From Fistulifera solaris (taxonomy: Eukaryota; Bacillariophyta; Bacillariophyceae; Naviculales; Stauroneidaceae), in contig AP026128.1 in assembly GCA_030295235.1 (NCBI GenBank), positions 1,240,001 through 1,304,000 of the forward strand: a stretch of DNA of 64,000 bases, read 5' to 3'. The translations under genes and the position numbers were made by a program. Below the pieces are notes generated by a model. That model did no database searches. It was given only the letters and a program-made list of their open reading frames with translations, and had not been told where the DNA came from. This document shows positions 11,843 to 21,912 of the stretch, one piece after another (the stretch's first letter is position 1; each line of letters starts with the position of its first letter).

Positions 11843-12778
11843 TTTCGTATAGGTTTCTTTGGCTTTATTTCTACTCATTAAACAGGTGAAAGTTCATAAC
11901 TCCGACTATAGACAAAGCATTTCCTTGTCCGCAGCAAGTTCTAACAATATAAAGAAGCGGCAACTGGACGAGAAGTCGACGTCTCGCTCGAAGCAATGGT
12001 TGTATTGATGTCAAATGTGGCTGACTCCCGGGTGCTTGCGTATTCGGAAAGTGCCACTAATGCGTTGAAGTTACGTAAGCAGAAATTGTTTCATAACTAG
12101 CCCACCACTTGCTGCTTTAATAGTATGATTTGATGTTCGTTCTTCATATCGTTGCTTCCTCCAGAGTTCGTACGGAGTAGATACGTCCGAAAGGATAGAT
12201 GATCTGGGTGACAACGCTTGTCGTGTCCCAAGCATCGGGGAAGTTTATGCATTGCACCTTCGTAATCAGCAACACCGGCGCTTCTCCACCTCGCCAAATC
12301 GTAAAACAAGTTGAATTTGATGTTAAACATGTTGCGGCCGTTGTCCTCAATACCGAAGGATTCATGTTCGAAGCAAAATCAGGCCTCAAGACACCAATCA
12401 TTATATCTAAACTTCACTTTATCTTCAGCATCAGAAGCAAATCGGCAATACGACGTGTGCCGCCTTCAATTTCCGACCCTTATCTTTTCAAGCGTCATAA
12501 AGTCCACATGCAATCAAAACGTTGACGCGCATATTGTTCATACTGCCTGCCGCCCTAATCGATCTGTTGTGGCAATTGTTCTGTTACTCTGGATTCAACA
12601 ATGATAACTGAACGTCATCGCTTGTCATTTCATTTCGTGTTTGCACAACTTCGTCATCCTCTATCTCGGATCGATGTCGCGCCACTTGGGCAAAATGGAC
12701 CCAATCACTTTTACACATTGTAAGTCAATGTGGACTAAAAGGCAACGAGGCAAACCGGTCCATGTAAACCATCTTTAC
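11843..12778. other. 936-nt stretch without a supportable gene
   Basis: This lies between convergent genes. Frames exist on both strands (12144-12401 minus, 85 aa; 12199-12525 plus, 108 aa), but they overlap and show no domain or targeting signal. A decayed gene or long 3' UTRs are both possible. No repeats were noticed. Confidence 0.35.
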
Positions 12779-14217
12779 CTACCTTGTGAAACACATGTAG
12801 CCATAGAGCAATGTCAACATGGCATACCCCAGTGTCATACCAGTATACAATCCGACCAAATCCATTCTCCAATATTTGAGACAGAAGAATACTCCGGGCA
12901 CTTGACCGCCCCAACTAGCAAGGAAGCCGTACCAGAATACTTCGCGAGTCCGTCCCATACTGTACGGGATTCGCTCAATTGCAATCGATAAATTCATTAG
13001 TACCAGTGTCGTCATAAGGGCCACTTGGCTCCATCCAGTTCCGCCAAGAATTGTTCATCTGCCGTAAAGAGGCGACCTAGTAGTCGTATATTTCCGACAA
13101 TGAATCCGCCCAACAACGTCAAAATGACTGCACTCATATAAATTCCCACTTCCCCCGCCTGTTTTGCACCTAGCGCATCTTGTTTCCCCAACCGTATTGT
13201 CGTCTGAATCCCCGCGGCGCTACTGAGTGCACTAATTAGAGTTAAGACAATCCACATGACGCGGTAACTTGTGTTGAATACAGCGACGGCTGTTTCCCCC
13301 AGATACTTGGCTACGAATGTCCCAATGACCGCCACCCTCCAGAAATCCGAAGCCGAAGCGAGCGCGGCCGGTACATATAGATCCAAAAACGTTCGAATGC
13401 GTGTAGAAGTGACTTCGGACCATTTCCATCCACCCCAACAGGGTTGATGCAGTTGTTGCTTGTGAATATAAATGATCCATAAAAAGGCCAACTGAAAATA
13501 AACAACACACGTCGTAACCCACGGACAAGCTCGAAATCCGTAGCCCTCCCATTCAGGAATACCAACTCCGAGTACAAAAACGAGTCCAGCGATTAGATTC
13601 AATAGCATAGCAACGGTCGCTGCATTGACTTCCGGATGCATGATTCGCTGTGCTTGAAAGTATTGTGAAAGTTGTGAAAAACCCAACTGCGCGGGTAAGC
13701 TCAACGACAAGACTCGTGCATAATATCCCGCCATGGAGGCGGCCATCGATTCTGTTCCCATTAGTGTCCAAAACCACGCGGTCGTTTGCCAAATGAGCAT
13801 AATCAGAAGTACTACACCCATGAGCACCCATAAACTGACTTGCAAATAAATTCCCGCCAGTTTCGGATTTCCCGCGCCCACGGCATTCCCACAGAGTATA
13901 CTCAAGACACGCGCTTGTATAAATACGCCCGTGCACATGGTAAAGAGATCCGACAAGGACGAAGCCACGAGGGCTTGGGCACTGATATGTCCCAACAAAG
14001 CCGAGTCGGTCGTTTTCATGCCGACCCACGAAAGCATACTTCCGAAAATGGGAATCCCGAGTATTATGGTATCGTACGCATCTTGCCACGCGGATGGTCG
14101 TAGAGTCTCAGACGTTATTGGTTTTGAGTCGTCTTTATTGTCTAATTCGTCATCCTGTGTGGGGAGGGCGTCAAACGCGATCGATTGAATGAGCGAACCT
14201 TTCTCTTCGTCGGGCAT
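12779..14217 (-). CDS. MATE-family multidrug/toxin efflux transporter
   Basis: About 480 aa in total, in two frames. Residues 1-400 are read from 14217 to about 13018 and the rest from about 13017 to 12779. The break lies at a CCC (GGG on plus, 13018-13020); one extra C gives AKWPLMTTLVLMNLSIAIER and joins the frames. A cytoplasmic N-terminus is followed by about 12 hydrophobic segments. MatE signatures are visible: MKTTDSALLGHISAQALVAS near the start of the first half and GNAVGAGNPKLAGIYLQVSL after it. The second half starts at LDLYVPAALASASDFWRVAV. These carriers export organic cations, toxins or flavin-like molecules using a Na+ or H+ gradient. Substrate and membrane are not deducible. Confidence 0.85.
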
Positions 14218-14400
14218 TTTCTTTACAGTAAAAAAATTCTCTGTGGTGGATCCTTTAAGTCTATTTACAAAGAAGGAAAAACAATTGGAGACGAGGAGAC
14301 TACAAGTATTGTTGCGTTATAAACAAGTCGTTGTTCTCGAGAATTTTGTGTGATGGGATGAGGTGTTTTTTCACGCAAAATAAAAATAAGGAGAAGTCAA

Positions 14401-14969
14401 TCCAGATTTTCTGGACAACTGAAAATACCAAACACCCAGATTTCCTGGGAACGTGAATACAACTGGTCCAGATTTTCTGGACCAACGTAAATACCACACT
14501 CCCAGATTTGCTGGGAACGTAAATAGTACTGGTCCAGATTTTCTGGACCAATGTAAATACCACTCACCCAGATTTCCTGGGAAAGTGGAAATAGTGCTGG
14601 TCCAGATTTTCTGGACAACTGTAAATACCAAACACCCAGATTTCCTGGGAACGTGAAAATACAACTGGTCCAGATTTTCTGGACCAACGTAAATACCACA
14701 CTCCCAGATTTCCTGGGAAAGTGGAAATAGTACTGGTCCAGATTTTCTGGACCACTGCAAATGCCACTCCCCAGATTTCCTGGGAACGTGAAAATACAAC
14801 TGGTCCAGATTTTCTGGACCAATGTAAATACCACACTCCCAGACTTCCTGGGAAAGTGGAAATAGTACTGGTCCAGATTTTCTGGACCACTGAAATACTA
14901 CACTCCCAGATTTCCTGGGAACGTGAAAATCGGCGTGCGGTGTTTTCACGCTCCCAGGAAATCTGGGAG
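14401..14969. repeat. 34-bp-spaced array of two alternating palindromes
   Basis: Palindrome A (TCCAGATTTTCTGGA) starts at 14401, 14467, 14533, 14601, 14669, 14737, 14804 and 14872. Palindrome B (CCCAGATTTCCTGGGA) starts at 14435, 14501, 14567, 14635, 14703, 14770, 14838 and 14905. Spacing is 32-34 bp, giving a 66-68 bp dimer, and the order A/B never fails over eight dimers. A further B-like copy in the other orientation lies at 14951-14969, and weaker half sites reach 15045. Linkers are AT-rich and also repeated (GTAAATACCACAC; GTGGAAATAGTACTGG). The frames seen on the minus strand (14300-14949) are by-products of the repeat. It lies between the 5' ends of the MATE and EXECUTER-like genes. 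Confidence 0.93.
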
Positions 14970-15069
14970 AGTGATTGTTACACGAGTGTTTCCAGAAAGT
15001 ATGGTCGTGGTAATTCCACGTTTACACATATCCAGAAAATCTGTCACGCACACTCGCTTCGCTCCAGAC

Positions 15070-15114
15070 CGGGACTGCTTTGATTATTTTAGTCGGAGAA
15101 AAAAGTAATCTACA
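15070..15114 (+). promoter_or_regulatory. composite upstream motif shared with 17554-17592
   Basis: CGGGACTG, a spacer, then AGTCGGAGAAAAAAGTAATCTACA. The same two blocks (CGGGACTG, then AGTCGG-GAAAAGTAATCTACA) recur at 17554-17592, upstream of YEATS4 and of the plastid membrane protein. Here the element is about 215 bp before the EXECUTER-like start. Function is inferred only from repetition and position. Confidence 0.4.
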
Positions 15115-15329
15115 TATTACGCCATACTAAGTGTCATCGTTGACTCACCTACATTCTGTTGTACAGTCGTGCCTGGCACGCACCGCGAAACAAACCACGT
15201 CTCTTTTGCGTTTTTCTTTTCTTTTGCAGAATTCTTATTCGACGCAACAAATCTTTCTCATTGTGCGTTCTTCGACTTTGTGTTACGACAAAAAACGATC
15301 CCAGCTCTTTCTCTTTCATCATTTGCATC

Positions 15330-16583
15330 ATGAAGAAGCTCAATACAGTCGTGCTTGCACTGTCCGTGTCGCCCGCCGTGGCTTGGTTGTCTCCTTCCTC
15401 TACGAATTCTGTGTCATTGACCGTCAACGCGCGTTACTTCACTCCACTTCATGACAATACCTGGTTACTTCACGCCAAGAATAATCAAAAAGACGAAGAA
15501 GAATCCAAGAAACTACCACAGTCTCTCAAAAGCAATAAAAACAGCGGAAAACAATCTTTGGCGAAAGGCATGGAATTGAAACAAATTCGGGACGAGTTAC
15601 GAAATCTGCGAGAATCTCTCATGTGGGCCGAAGCGATGCACGACGAAGAAAGGATGCAGAACCTCATTCAACTGATTGATTGTCACGAACAACGGGATCC
15701 GGAACTCGTGTATGCCCATACGCTGACAGCAATCGCGCAAGCACAAGCCAAGTTTGATTGCGATCCCGTCGAAAAAGGACGAGAGATTCAAACACTCAAA
15801 CAGAGAGCGCAAAGCTTGCGCTCGCAGTTGCCGCGGTTTCAAATGGAAGGACTTTGGGTTGGAGCGTACGTATGACATTCGTTATTGTTCTCTGCGTTCC
15901 TTTGACATTCCCGTTAACACAGAATTGTTTCTCTTTCACATAGATACGGCGAAAATGACCTGCAGCTGGTCAATATCACGTACCGCGGTGATACCTTGGT
16001 AGCAACCAAAACTACCGGAGACACCAATGTACCCCGCGGACAAGTCAGTTTCACGGCCGATCTCAGTCCCTCGCGTCACAACAACGAGACGACCGTGACG
16101 CGCTACCAAGGACAAGGACAAGTGGCGCAACATGGCTTTGTGCAACACAAATTCGTCAATGGGCATCTATTGTTGCAAGAAGACAGTATCTACACAAGTG
16201 ATACGGATTCTTACAAAGGCTTCTCGTTCGTGTGGTACGCGGAACGACAACACAAAGTCGTCTTTCAGCGACCCACGCCACAACAAACACTGAATCTATT
16301 GAGAGATACTCTAAGTCGAGAAGATGAATTGGAGAATATGCGAACGCATTTGACACGGTGTTTAGATTTGGATGCAACCGATGCACTGGCACGACAGCAT
16401 GCGGGGAAACTCGATGACGAACCGTTTCGACGCATTCGGCGACTCGACGAACTCGAACAAGACGATCCCGTACCGAAGAAAGAATGGGGTCTCTGGAGAC
16501 GCTATTTAAGTGAAGGGATTTGGAAGAATATACTATCTCGAAAGAAGGAGAACGGATGGGATGACTTGGAAATGGGATTCTGA
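15330..16583 (+). CDS. EXECUTER-like plastid protein, two exons
   Basis: Exons are 15330-15865 and 15944-16583. The 78-nt intron has a GTACGT donor and ATAG acceptor, and the join is in frame (VGA|YGENDLQL). The start at 15330 gives a signal peptide and cleavage motif (VVLALSVSPAVA|WLSPSS), the A-x-A-W form used for complex plastids. Next comes a charged helical region (LKQIRDELRNLRESLMWAEA). It is followed by a beta-rich domain with NVPRGQVSFTADL, YQGQGQVAQHGFVQHKFVNG and GFSFVWYAE. This order matches the EXECUTER1/2 domain (VPAGQVTF ... KGQGRIA). EXECUTER proteins of plants sit at thylakoids and relay singlet-oxygen stress; related proteins of algae are little studied. The C-terminal helical tail (DELEQDDPVPKKEWGLWRRY) is not placed. 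Confidence 0.62.
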
Positions 16584-16661
16584 TATTTTGAATGAGTCGT
16601 GACTTCCTATTAGAATGATACAAATAAATTTAGTCGATGTAATGTCTTATAGACTGATTTG

Positions 16662-17399
16662 TTACGATAATTTGGGCGGTGTTTCGTACACAATAGGGGC
16701 CATGGGAGCCGCGCGTTCAAAGAATGGAGAATTGATGTAAATTTCCCAACCGATCAAAAGGAAAATCCCCAACCACGCCCCCGCTTCGAGTACTTTATTG
16801 AATTGAATTTCCCCCTTGGCGTTTGTCATTTCGAACGGTAATTGCAATGGCTCTGCTTCGACCGGCTTGGCGGCATCGCGAGCTACTGCCGCTTGACGAC
16901 GTTGTTCTTTCCGCGACACGGTAGGACTAGGACCGGTGCGGCCCAAATCGACCAAATCGGGGATACTCTCATCGATGGGTTCATCGAATTCAAACTTTCG
17001 TTCCAACGAACGATCTCTCAATAACTCATCAAGAGAGCGAACAGTTTGTTGATTGGCAGAGCCCATCATGTTGACGGTGATTTCGTCTGGATTGGTTGAG
17101 ATTTTCCGTTTGGGTTTCTTGGAGGGAGTTGTCGTGGCTTTGTCACTGTCTTGATCGTCTTCTCCCAAATCAAAGTCCGGAAGATCATTCAAGTCATCTC
17201 CTTCACTATCAAAAGAAGAAGATGACTCACTGGGAGATTCGTCAGTTCGCTTCCGACGTCTCTTTTTCGTGACATGTAACGGCGATAAGGACGACCTTTG
17301 TAGAGATGAGATTGAGTTTGTTGGAAAAACAACGAACGCGTGCGTCGACAGCAAAAAGCTGCAGCCTATCACTAACTGTAGACAAATCATCATCTTCAT
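16662..17399 (-). CDS. plastid-targeted protein with one C-terminal membrane span, unknown function
   Basis: I start at 17399, an internal Met, because MKMMICLQLVIGCSFLLSTHAF|VVFPTNS is a perfect signal peptide plus A-F motif. The longer frame to 17498 would put about 33 unrelated residues before it. The product is about 245 aa. After the transit region come low-complexity acidic and Lys-rich stretches (KKRRRKRTDE; DLNDLPDFDLGEDDQDSD). A conserved-looking block follows (FDEPIDESIPDLVDLGRTGP), and then a single membrane span near the C-terminus (AGAWLGIFLLIGWEIYI). That suggests a small plastid or thylakoid membrane protein with a long stromal or lumenal tail. No family was recognised. It is divergent from the YEATS gene. 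Confidence 0.6.
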   Translation of the reverse strand: MKMMICLQLVIGCSFLLSTHAFVVFPTNSISSLQRSSLSPLHVTKKRRRKRTDESPSESSSSFDSEGDDLNDLPDFDLGEDDQDSDKATTTPSKKPKRKISTNPDEITVNMMGSANQQTVRSLDELLRDRSLERKFEFDEPIDESIPDLVDLGRTGPSPTVSRKEQRRQAAVARDAAKPVEAEPLQLPFEMTNAKGEIQFNKVLEAGAWLGIFLLIGWEIYINSPFFERAAPMAPIVYETPPKLS

Positions 17400-17553
17400 C
17401 AGCGGTTTTATCTTTTCTAACAAGATGCGGATAATAACAATGATACAAATAAAATAGAGGGTCGAGGCCTCCGGGTTGATCATTGATGTTGTTGACAAAA
17501 AATCCTTCGTCGGACGTCATTGAGGTCTGTCCGTGAGCGCGATCAACATTGCA

Positions 17554-17592
17554 CGGGACTGGGTTTCATTGAGTCGGGAAAAGTAATCTACA
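17554..17592. promoter_or_regulatory. second copy of the composite upstream motif
   Basis: CGGGACTG-N10-AGTCGGGAAAAGTAATCTACA lies in the 333-bp intergenic region between the plastid membrane protein (minus) and YEATS4 (plus). It is similar in order and sequence to 15070-15114, with a 3-bp length difference. Confidence 0.4.
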
Positions 17593-17732
17593 CTTTGTAA
17601 TATAGTAGTCGTGCCCAATCCTTAACCTTATTCTTCCTCTCATCCCGCCGCTCGAAGCATAAACCTTACAGCACAAAGAGCAATAACACAAAACAATAAT
17701 GAATCTTTCCCTTTTCTCTTCTATGTATTACA

Positions 17733-18607
17733 ATGACGGAAGGAAATAACGCTTCATCTTCCGAAACTCGTCTCGAGAATACGATAGTCTGTCTTCCGGT
17801 CGCCACTGGCAGTGTAGCGTTCTATTTGGGCAACAAAAGTGACACACAAACGCACGAGTGGACTTTGTATGTGCGAGGACCTTCCGGAGAAGATTTGAGT
17901 GTTGTTTTAGAGAAAGTCATTTTCCAATTGCATCCTAGTTTTGCACAGCCAACGAGAGAACTGACAGAACCTCCCTATGAAGTGACAGAACGAGGATGGG
18001 GAGAATTTGAAGCGCAAATTCGATTGATATGGAAAGATCCTTCCGAGCAATCGGTGTTGGTATGTAAAGAAAAGCGCCCTGCACACAGATAGTCGCTTTT
18101 CTACATCTCGTTTACTCACCAACAAACGCATACAGTTGTCTCAACCCATCAAATTGTATCCACCCGGAGCGCCCCTTACTGCACAACAGCAACTGCAACA
18201 ATCGACCGAAACTCCCGTTGTCTCCCGAGACGTACGATGAAATCGTTATCACCAATCCCACCGAATCCTTTTATCAACAATTGCAAAGCATAGGAACTAC
18301 TCCTTCTTGTCAAGAATTATATTCTCAACACGCCCATTTTCCTACCTATTCGGATACCCAAGTTTGTCAAGCCATGTTGCAAGCACAAAAATTAGTCAAC
18401 GAACACTTGGCACAGACCAAACAAAATTTGATTCAACTTGATCACGATTTAGCCAATGTAGAAGAAGCATTACGGGTACAGCAAGATGAAGTGAGGAAAA
18501 AGGCGGCACGGAAAGCGGCACAGCAACCGACCAAGACTCCGGCGCCGACGAGCGCAACCACGGCGGCAACGACATCGACTGGCAATAAGAAACAAAAGAC
18601 AACATAA
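17733..18607 (+). CDS. YEATS4: YEATS-domain chromatin reader (GAS41/YEATS4-like)
   Basis: Exons are 17733-18059 and 18136-18607, with a 76-nt intron (GTATGT...ACAG). One frame break falls in the CCC at 18224-18226. Removing one C yields VVSETYDEIVITNPTESF, which matches the E-x-Y-D-E-I-V-F block of GAS41. The YEATS fold occupies residues about 15-120: HEWTLYVRGPSGEDLSVVLE, KVIFQLHPSFAQPTRELTEP, PYEVTERGWGEFEAQIRL, then SQPIKLYPPG after the splice. A C-terminal coiled coil (QNLIQLDHDLANVEEALRVQ) and a T/A-rich tail end the protein. YEATS4 reads acylated H3 and is a shared subunit of the SWR1/SRCAP and NuA4/TIP60 complexes. The coiled coil is what binds those complexes in other species. Confidence 0.88.
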
Positions 18608-18682
18608 CTAGTAGACTTTTTATGAAACACTGAATGTTTAGTCAATATTACACGCTATTTATTCATCGTTGCATTTCGATCG

Positions 18683-19882
18683 TTACCATTCACCCGGCCG
18701 CAGATCAGTCATCCGCGTACAATGATCGCACGCGGGATCCAGGATAGATTGCCGCAATTCATTCAGCAAGCGACTCCAGTTACTGGCTGTCGTCAAAACA
18801 AAGGCATTCGCTTCCAGGGCTACCAACAAAGAAGCCAACGCCATGAAACCCGGTTTCCCATCGTGTTGCAAGGAGAGATGAGGATTCTGATTGTATTGAT
18901 TGCTATCCGAAGATAATTGTTGTTTGTAGTACTCTTGAAAATAAGCGTCGACATAAATCTTCCATTCCTTGGGACTTTGCGACACAAACTCGTACACGGC
19001 ACTAGGATCCGTCGTCGACAAATAAACGTGTACTTGTTGCAAATCTTTGGCGAGGTCTACCACGGCACGAATATAGACGCTCATCGGCACCAATTTCATT
19101 TCATCCTCTTTGTCACCCCACCGTATATGCACTGTGATGAGATCTGGAGGAACGACTCCATTGGGAAACACGAGATGCAACTGCCGATTCGCTTCTCTTT
19201 GCAATGGCGAAGACAGTCTCGAAAACAAGTACTCCATTGCGGCAACTCTCCAGGCACTCACAGTCACATTGTGTTGCTCTCGGAAATCCCGACAGGCATT
19301 GTCGAGTAAGACACCTCGATCTTTGGTCAAATTCAAGGTTGTTGAGGATAGTGGTGATTGATTCATCGCCGCGGGCAAAGAACAGGCGGGTTCCGCAAGG
19401 GGAAAGTAGCAAGCCATGGGCGACGAGAACGAATCATCTTTGTTGCTGCTATCGCTCGCTCGTATCGCACAGTCTCCGCGACTCTGCCAGATCCAAGGTC
19501 CGATGGTTCGAATACGGACTTGATGCTGCATGGCATTACAGACCGCTTGACTCCATACATGCAAGTCACTCCCCAAGCCAAAGCGATTGCGAAACCAGAA
19601 ATTCGCCGAAGAAAGTGTGCAATTGTGTTGATGAGAATACAGTTGCTGTGCTAGTGGAGAAAGGGATTGATATGGACGAACAGCCGTCCAGTCTCGTCGT
19701 AAACGATTCACACGATGAGTAGGGTCGACGGTCTCAAAAGGATCATTGCTTCGTTGTGATTCCGACAAAGGAATGTGCACCAAACAAAGCCAAATCTGCA
19801 GCAGCGTCAGCAACGATACAGTCAGGGCGATTCGAATATATTTTCTGTTCCTTGGCATGACCCAAATCGAACACTGTTGCAC
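18683..19882 (-). CDS. fucosyltransferase-like (GT23/FUT8-type) type II Golgi protein
   Basis: The open frame is 399 aa; the likely start is codon 9 (MPRNRKYIRIALTVSLL). A short basic N-terminus and one TM span (IALTVSLLTLLQIWLCLVHI) predict a type II Golgi enzyme. The catalytic region keeps the nucleotide-sugar motif of alpha-1,6-fucosyltransferases and NodZ: LITVHIRWGDKEDEMKLVP, with the H-x-R-x-G-D-K pattern, then VHVYLSTTDPSAV and LTTASNWSRLLNELRQS. Cys residues are frequent, which suits a lumenal domain. A core-fucosylation role is inferred from the family; the usual SH3 extension of FUT8 is not seen. Confidence 0.72.
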   Translation of the reverse strand: MQQCSIWVMPRNRKYIRIALTVSLLTLLQIWLCLVHIPLSESQRSNDPFETVDPTHRVNRLRRDWTAVRPYQSLSPLAQQLYSHQHNCTLSSANFWFRNRFGLGSDLHVWSQAVCNAMQHQVRIRTIGPWIWQSRGDCAIRASDSSNKDDSFSSPMACYFPLAEPACSLPAAMNQSPLSSTTLNLTKDRGVLLDNACRDFREQHNVTVSAWRVAAMEYLFSRLSSPLQREANRQLHLVFPNGVVPPDLITVHIRWGDKEDEMKLVPMSVYIRAVVDLAKDLQQVHVYLSTTDPSAVYEFVSQSPKEWKIYVDAYFQEYYKQQLSSDSNQYNQNPHLSLQHDGKPGFMALASLLVALEANAFVLTTASNWSRLLNELRQSILDPACDHCTRMTDLRPGEW

Positions 19883-19977
19883 CGACTTTCACTGTGTAAT
19901 GGCACAGCATTGCTTTTGTTGATAAAAAATGAAAACAAAGTAATAAGCTCATGTCTGAAACTTGTAGTCATCCGTAT

Positions 19978-20710
19978 CATCCGTGTCGTCGACTGCCATT
20001 TTCACTATAATGGTAAAGTGTAGGTTCTACGCGATCGCGACCAAATTTCAGTCAGCATTCAGGATCGACATAATGAAACGACCTTGAAACGCCACAAAAG
20101 TGGTCCTCAAGCAAAAGCGTGAAGTGTATAATCAAATGCCATGGAAATATGAATGTATGAACTAACTATTATCTTCATTCGAGATGCAGCTATTTGCGGC
20201 GAAAAGCATCCGTATCGTCGACAGCCATTTTCACTATGATGGTAAAGTGTAGGTTCTACGCGATCGCGACTAACTCTTAGTCACTTGAAACGCCACCGAA
20301 GCAATGAGAGCACCAAAGTTGTCCACAAACAGAAGCGCAAAGTGTATAATCAAATGTCATAGAAATACCAATATATGAACTACGGAGTAACTATCATCTT
20401 CATTCGAACGCAACTAGTTGCGTCGAAAAGCATCCGTATCGTCGACAGCCATTTTCACTATGATGGTAAAGTGTAGGTTCTACGCGATCGCGACTAAATC
20501 TCAGTCACTTGAAACGCCACCGAAGCAATGAGAGCACCAAAGTTGTCCACAAACAGAAGCGCAAAGTGTATAATCAAATGTCATAGAAATACCAATATAT
20601 GAACTTACTATCACCTTTACTTGAAACGCAACTATTTGCGTCGAAAAGCATCCGTATCGTCGACTGCCATTTGTCACTATGGTGGTAAAGTGTATGTTGT
20701 ACGCTATCGC
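19978..20710. repeat. tandem repeat, about 218-229 bp unit, 3.3 copies
   Basis: Units begin CATCCGTRTCGTCGACWGCC at 19978, 20207, 20431 and 20649 (spacings 229, 224, 218). The fourth copy stops near 20710. Each full copy contains GGTTCTACGCGATCGCGAC, whose core CGCGATCGCG is a perfect 10-bp palindrome, and an imperfect inverted repeat around CACTATGATGGTAAAGTG. Copies 2 and 3 are nearly identical; copy 1 is more diverged. No ORF is shared by the units. Confidence 0.9.
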
Positions 20711-20947
20711 AAAAGAATTCATGGTTCGTGACTGAAGTCCTGTCGTGATGAAGTACCGCTTGCGTTGCGAAACTATTTTTTTGAAATATTAGTCAATGTC
20801 GAAATGATATTAATATAAAAGAATGCTTTTAACTCGTATAAACAATTAAATCGAGCAACAGTAGTTAGCATGAAGGCAAGTCATCGTAAAGCTATTTATA
20901 ATTCGACATATATCAGCAAACTCACGGTGCTCCGACGAGTGACCTCT

Positions 20948-21562
20948 TTAGTACTCTCGCACTAACCCACTCGCAACAATTCTGACTGGAGATTTCGGTG
21001 CATTCTTGGGTGGTTGAACGGGAACCTTTTCAATTTCTTTAACGACGTTGAAGGTAGCATCTGTTACCTTCCCAAAGGCTGCATATCGATCATCGGCCCA
21101 TCCGGCGTCGTCGGTGCATTGCACAAAGAACCGAGAATCTGCAGAGTTGGGAAGTCCCGTCGAGACCAATCCTCTTTGCGTGTGTTTTATACTGTAATTG
21201 TCAACTGTAGTGGTGGGGGAGTTCTCGATGGCGCCTCCTTGAATGGAAAAATCAGAAAGCACTCGATAGAAAGATGACCCGGCGTAGGCGTTATTTCGGC
21301 AGAGTTCGAGAAAATTGCCAACAACATTGGGCATTTCCTTGCCAAATAAATCAATTTCCAGTCGTTGAATCGGCTTTTCCGATATTTGAATGTCCATGTA
21401 TACCGTGTGCGTCACGGCAGGAGTGATCGTTTCGTCCGCCGACACGACAGATGCCGTGCTGAGAACCCATGCACTGCTCCCTATCAGTGCTTGCCGCCTA
21501 CTGCACGAGCTCCATGCATGAATGGGAGAGAATAAAAGTGAAAGAAGAAGAATAACTCGCAT
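20948..21562 (-). CDS. thylakoid-lumen cyclophilin-type peptidyl-prolyl isomerase
   Basis: I start at 21562 (MRVILLLSLLFSPIHAWSSC), 28 codons inside the longest frame, because a signal peptide with an A-x-A-W-like plastid motif begins there. A second targeting signal follows: SRRQALIGSSAWVLSTASVV SADE, with twin Arg, a hydrophobic core and an A-x-A-type site, as in Tat-dependent lumenal proteins. The mature part is a short cyclophilin: RLEIDLFGKEMPNVVGNFLE, then GSSFYRVLSDFSIQGG, RGLVSTGLPNSADSRFFVQC and YAAFGKVTDA. The canonical catalytic F-H-R is F-Y-R here, so isomerase activity may be weak, as in several lumenal cyclophilins. The product is about 204 aa. Confidence 0.83.
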   Translation of the reverse strand: MRVILLLSLLFSPIHAWSSCSRRQALIGSSAWVLSTASVVSADETITPAVTHTVYMDIQISEKPIQRLEIDLFGKEMPNVVGNFLELCRNNAYAGSSFYRVLSDFSIQGGAIENSPTTTVDNYSIKHTQRGLVSTGLPNSADSRFFVQCTDDAGWADDRYAAFGKVTDATFNVVKEIEKVPVQPPKNAPKSPVRIVASGLVREY

Positions 21563-21912
21563 TCTCTCCTGGTTGTGAGTCGTTGCCGATGGTTTTGTTT
21601 TGTTATGATCGCCGATCGCCTTCTTGGCGGCTCGATGCGACTTCAACGTAAATCCGTGTTAGTGTCGCACTGTGGGCTCGAGGAGTCTCGTCCTTTCCTT
21701 GGTCTCATAGGAGTAATGTTGGTCTCGTCATGTTTGCGACGACGAGCGAGGAAATTATTTTGAATGCGAAATTTTTGGCGAAAAGATACGCGCTTCTTTC
21801 CAAAATGTTTATAATCAAGTGATACCCAGAAATCATTCTTTGTAAGTTGTGTTTTATTACAGTTGCTGTCATTGCTAAAGTATCGAGCGCTTCTATAGAT
21901 CTGAACTGAAAT

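Noticed and set aside
12144-12525. Opposite ORFs of 85 and 108 aa
   Set aside because: They overlap on opposite strands with no homology, targeting or splice support.
14300-14949. Minus-strand ORFs of 87-192 aa with repeated SRKSGPV/PENLDQ peptides
   Set aside because: Translation of the 34-bp palindrome array in several frames; not a repeat protein, since every frame looks alike.
14401-14969. CRISPR-like spacing of palindromic repeats
   Set aside because: The genome is nuclear eukaryotic, and the 'spacers' are themselves repeated and AT-rich rather than unique.
8557-14969. Palindrome arrays as transposon ends
   Set aside because: No transposase, no long terminal inverted repeats and no target-site duplications were seen.
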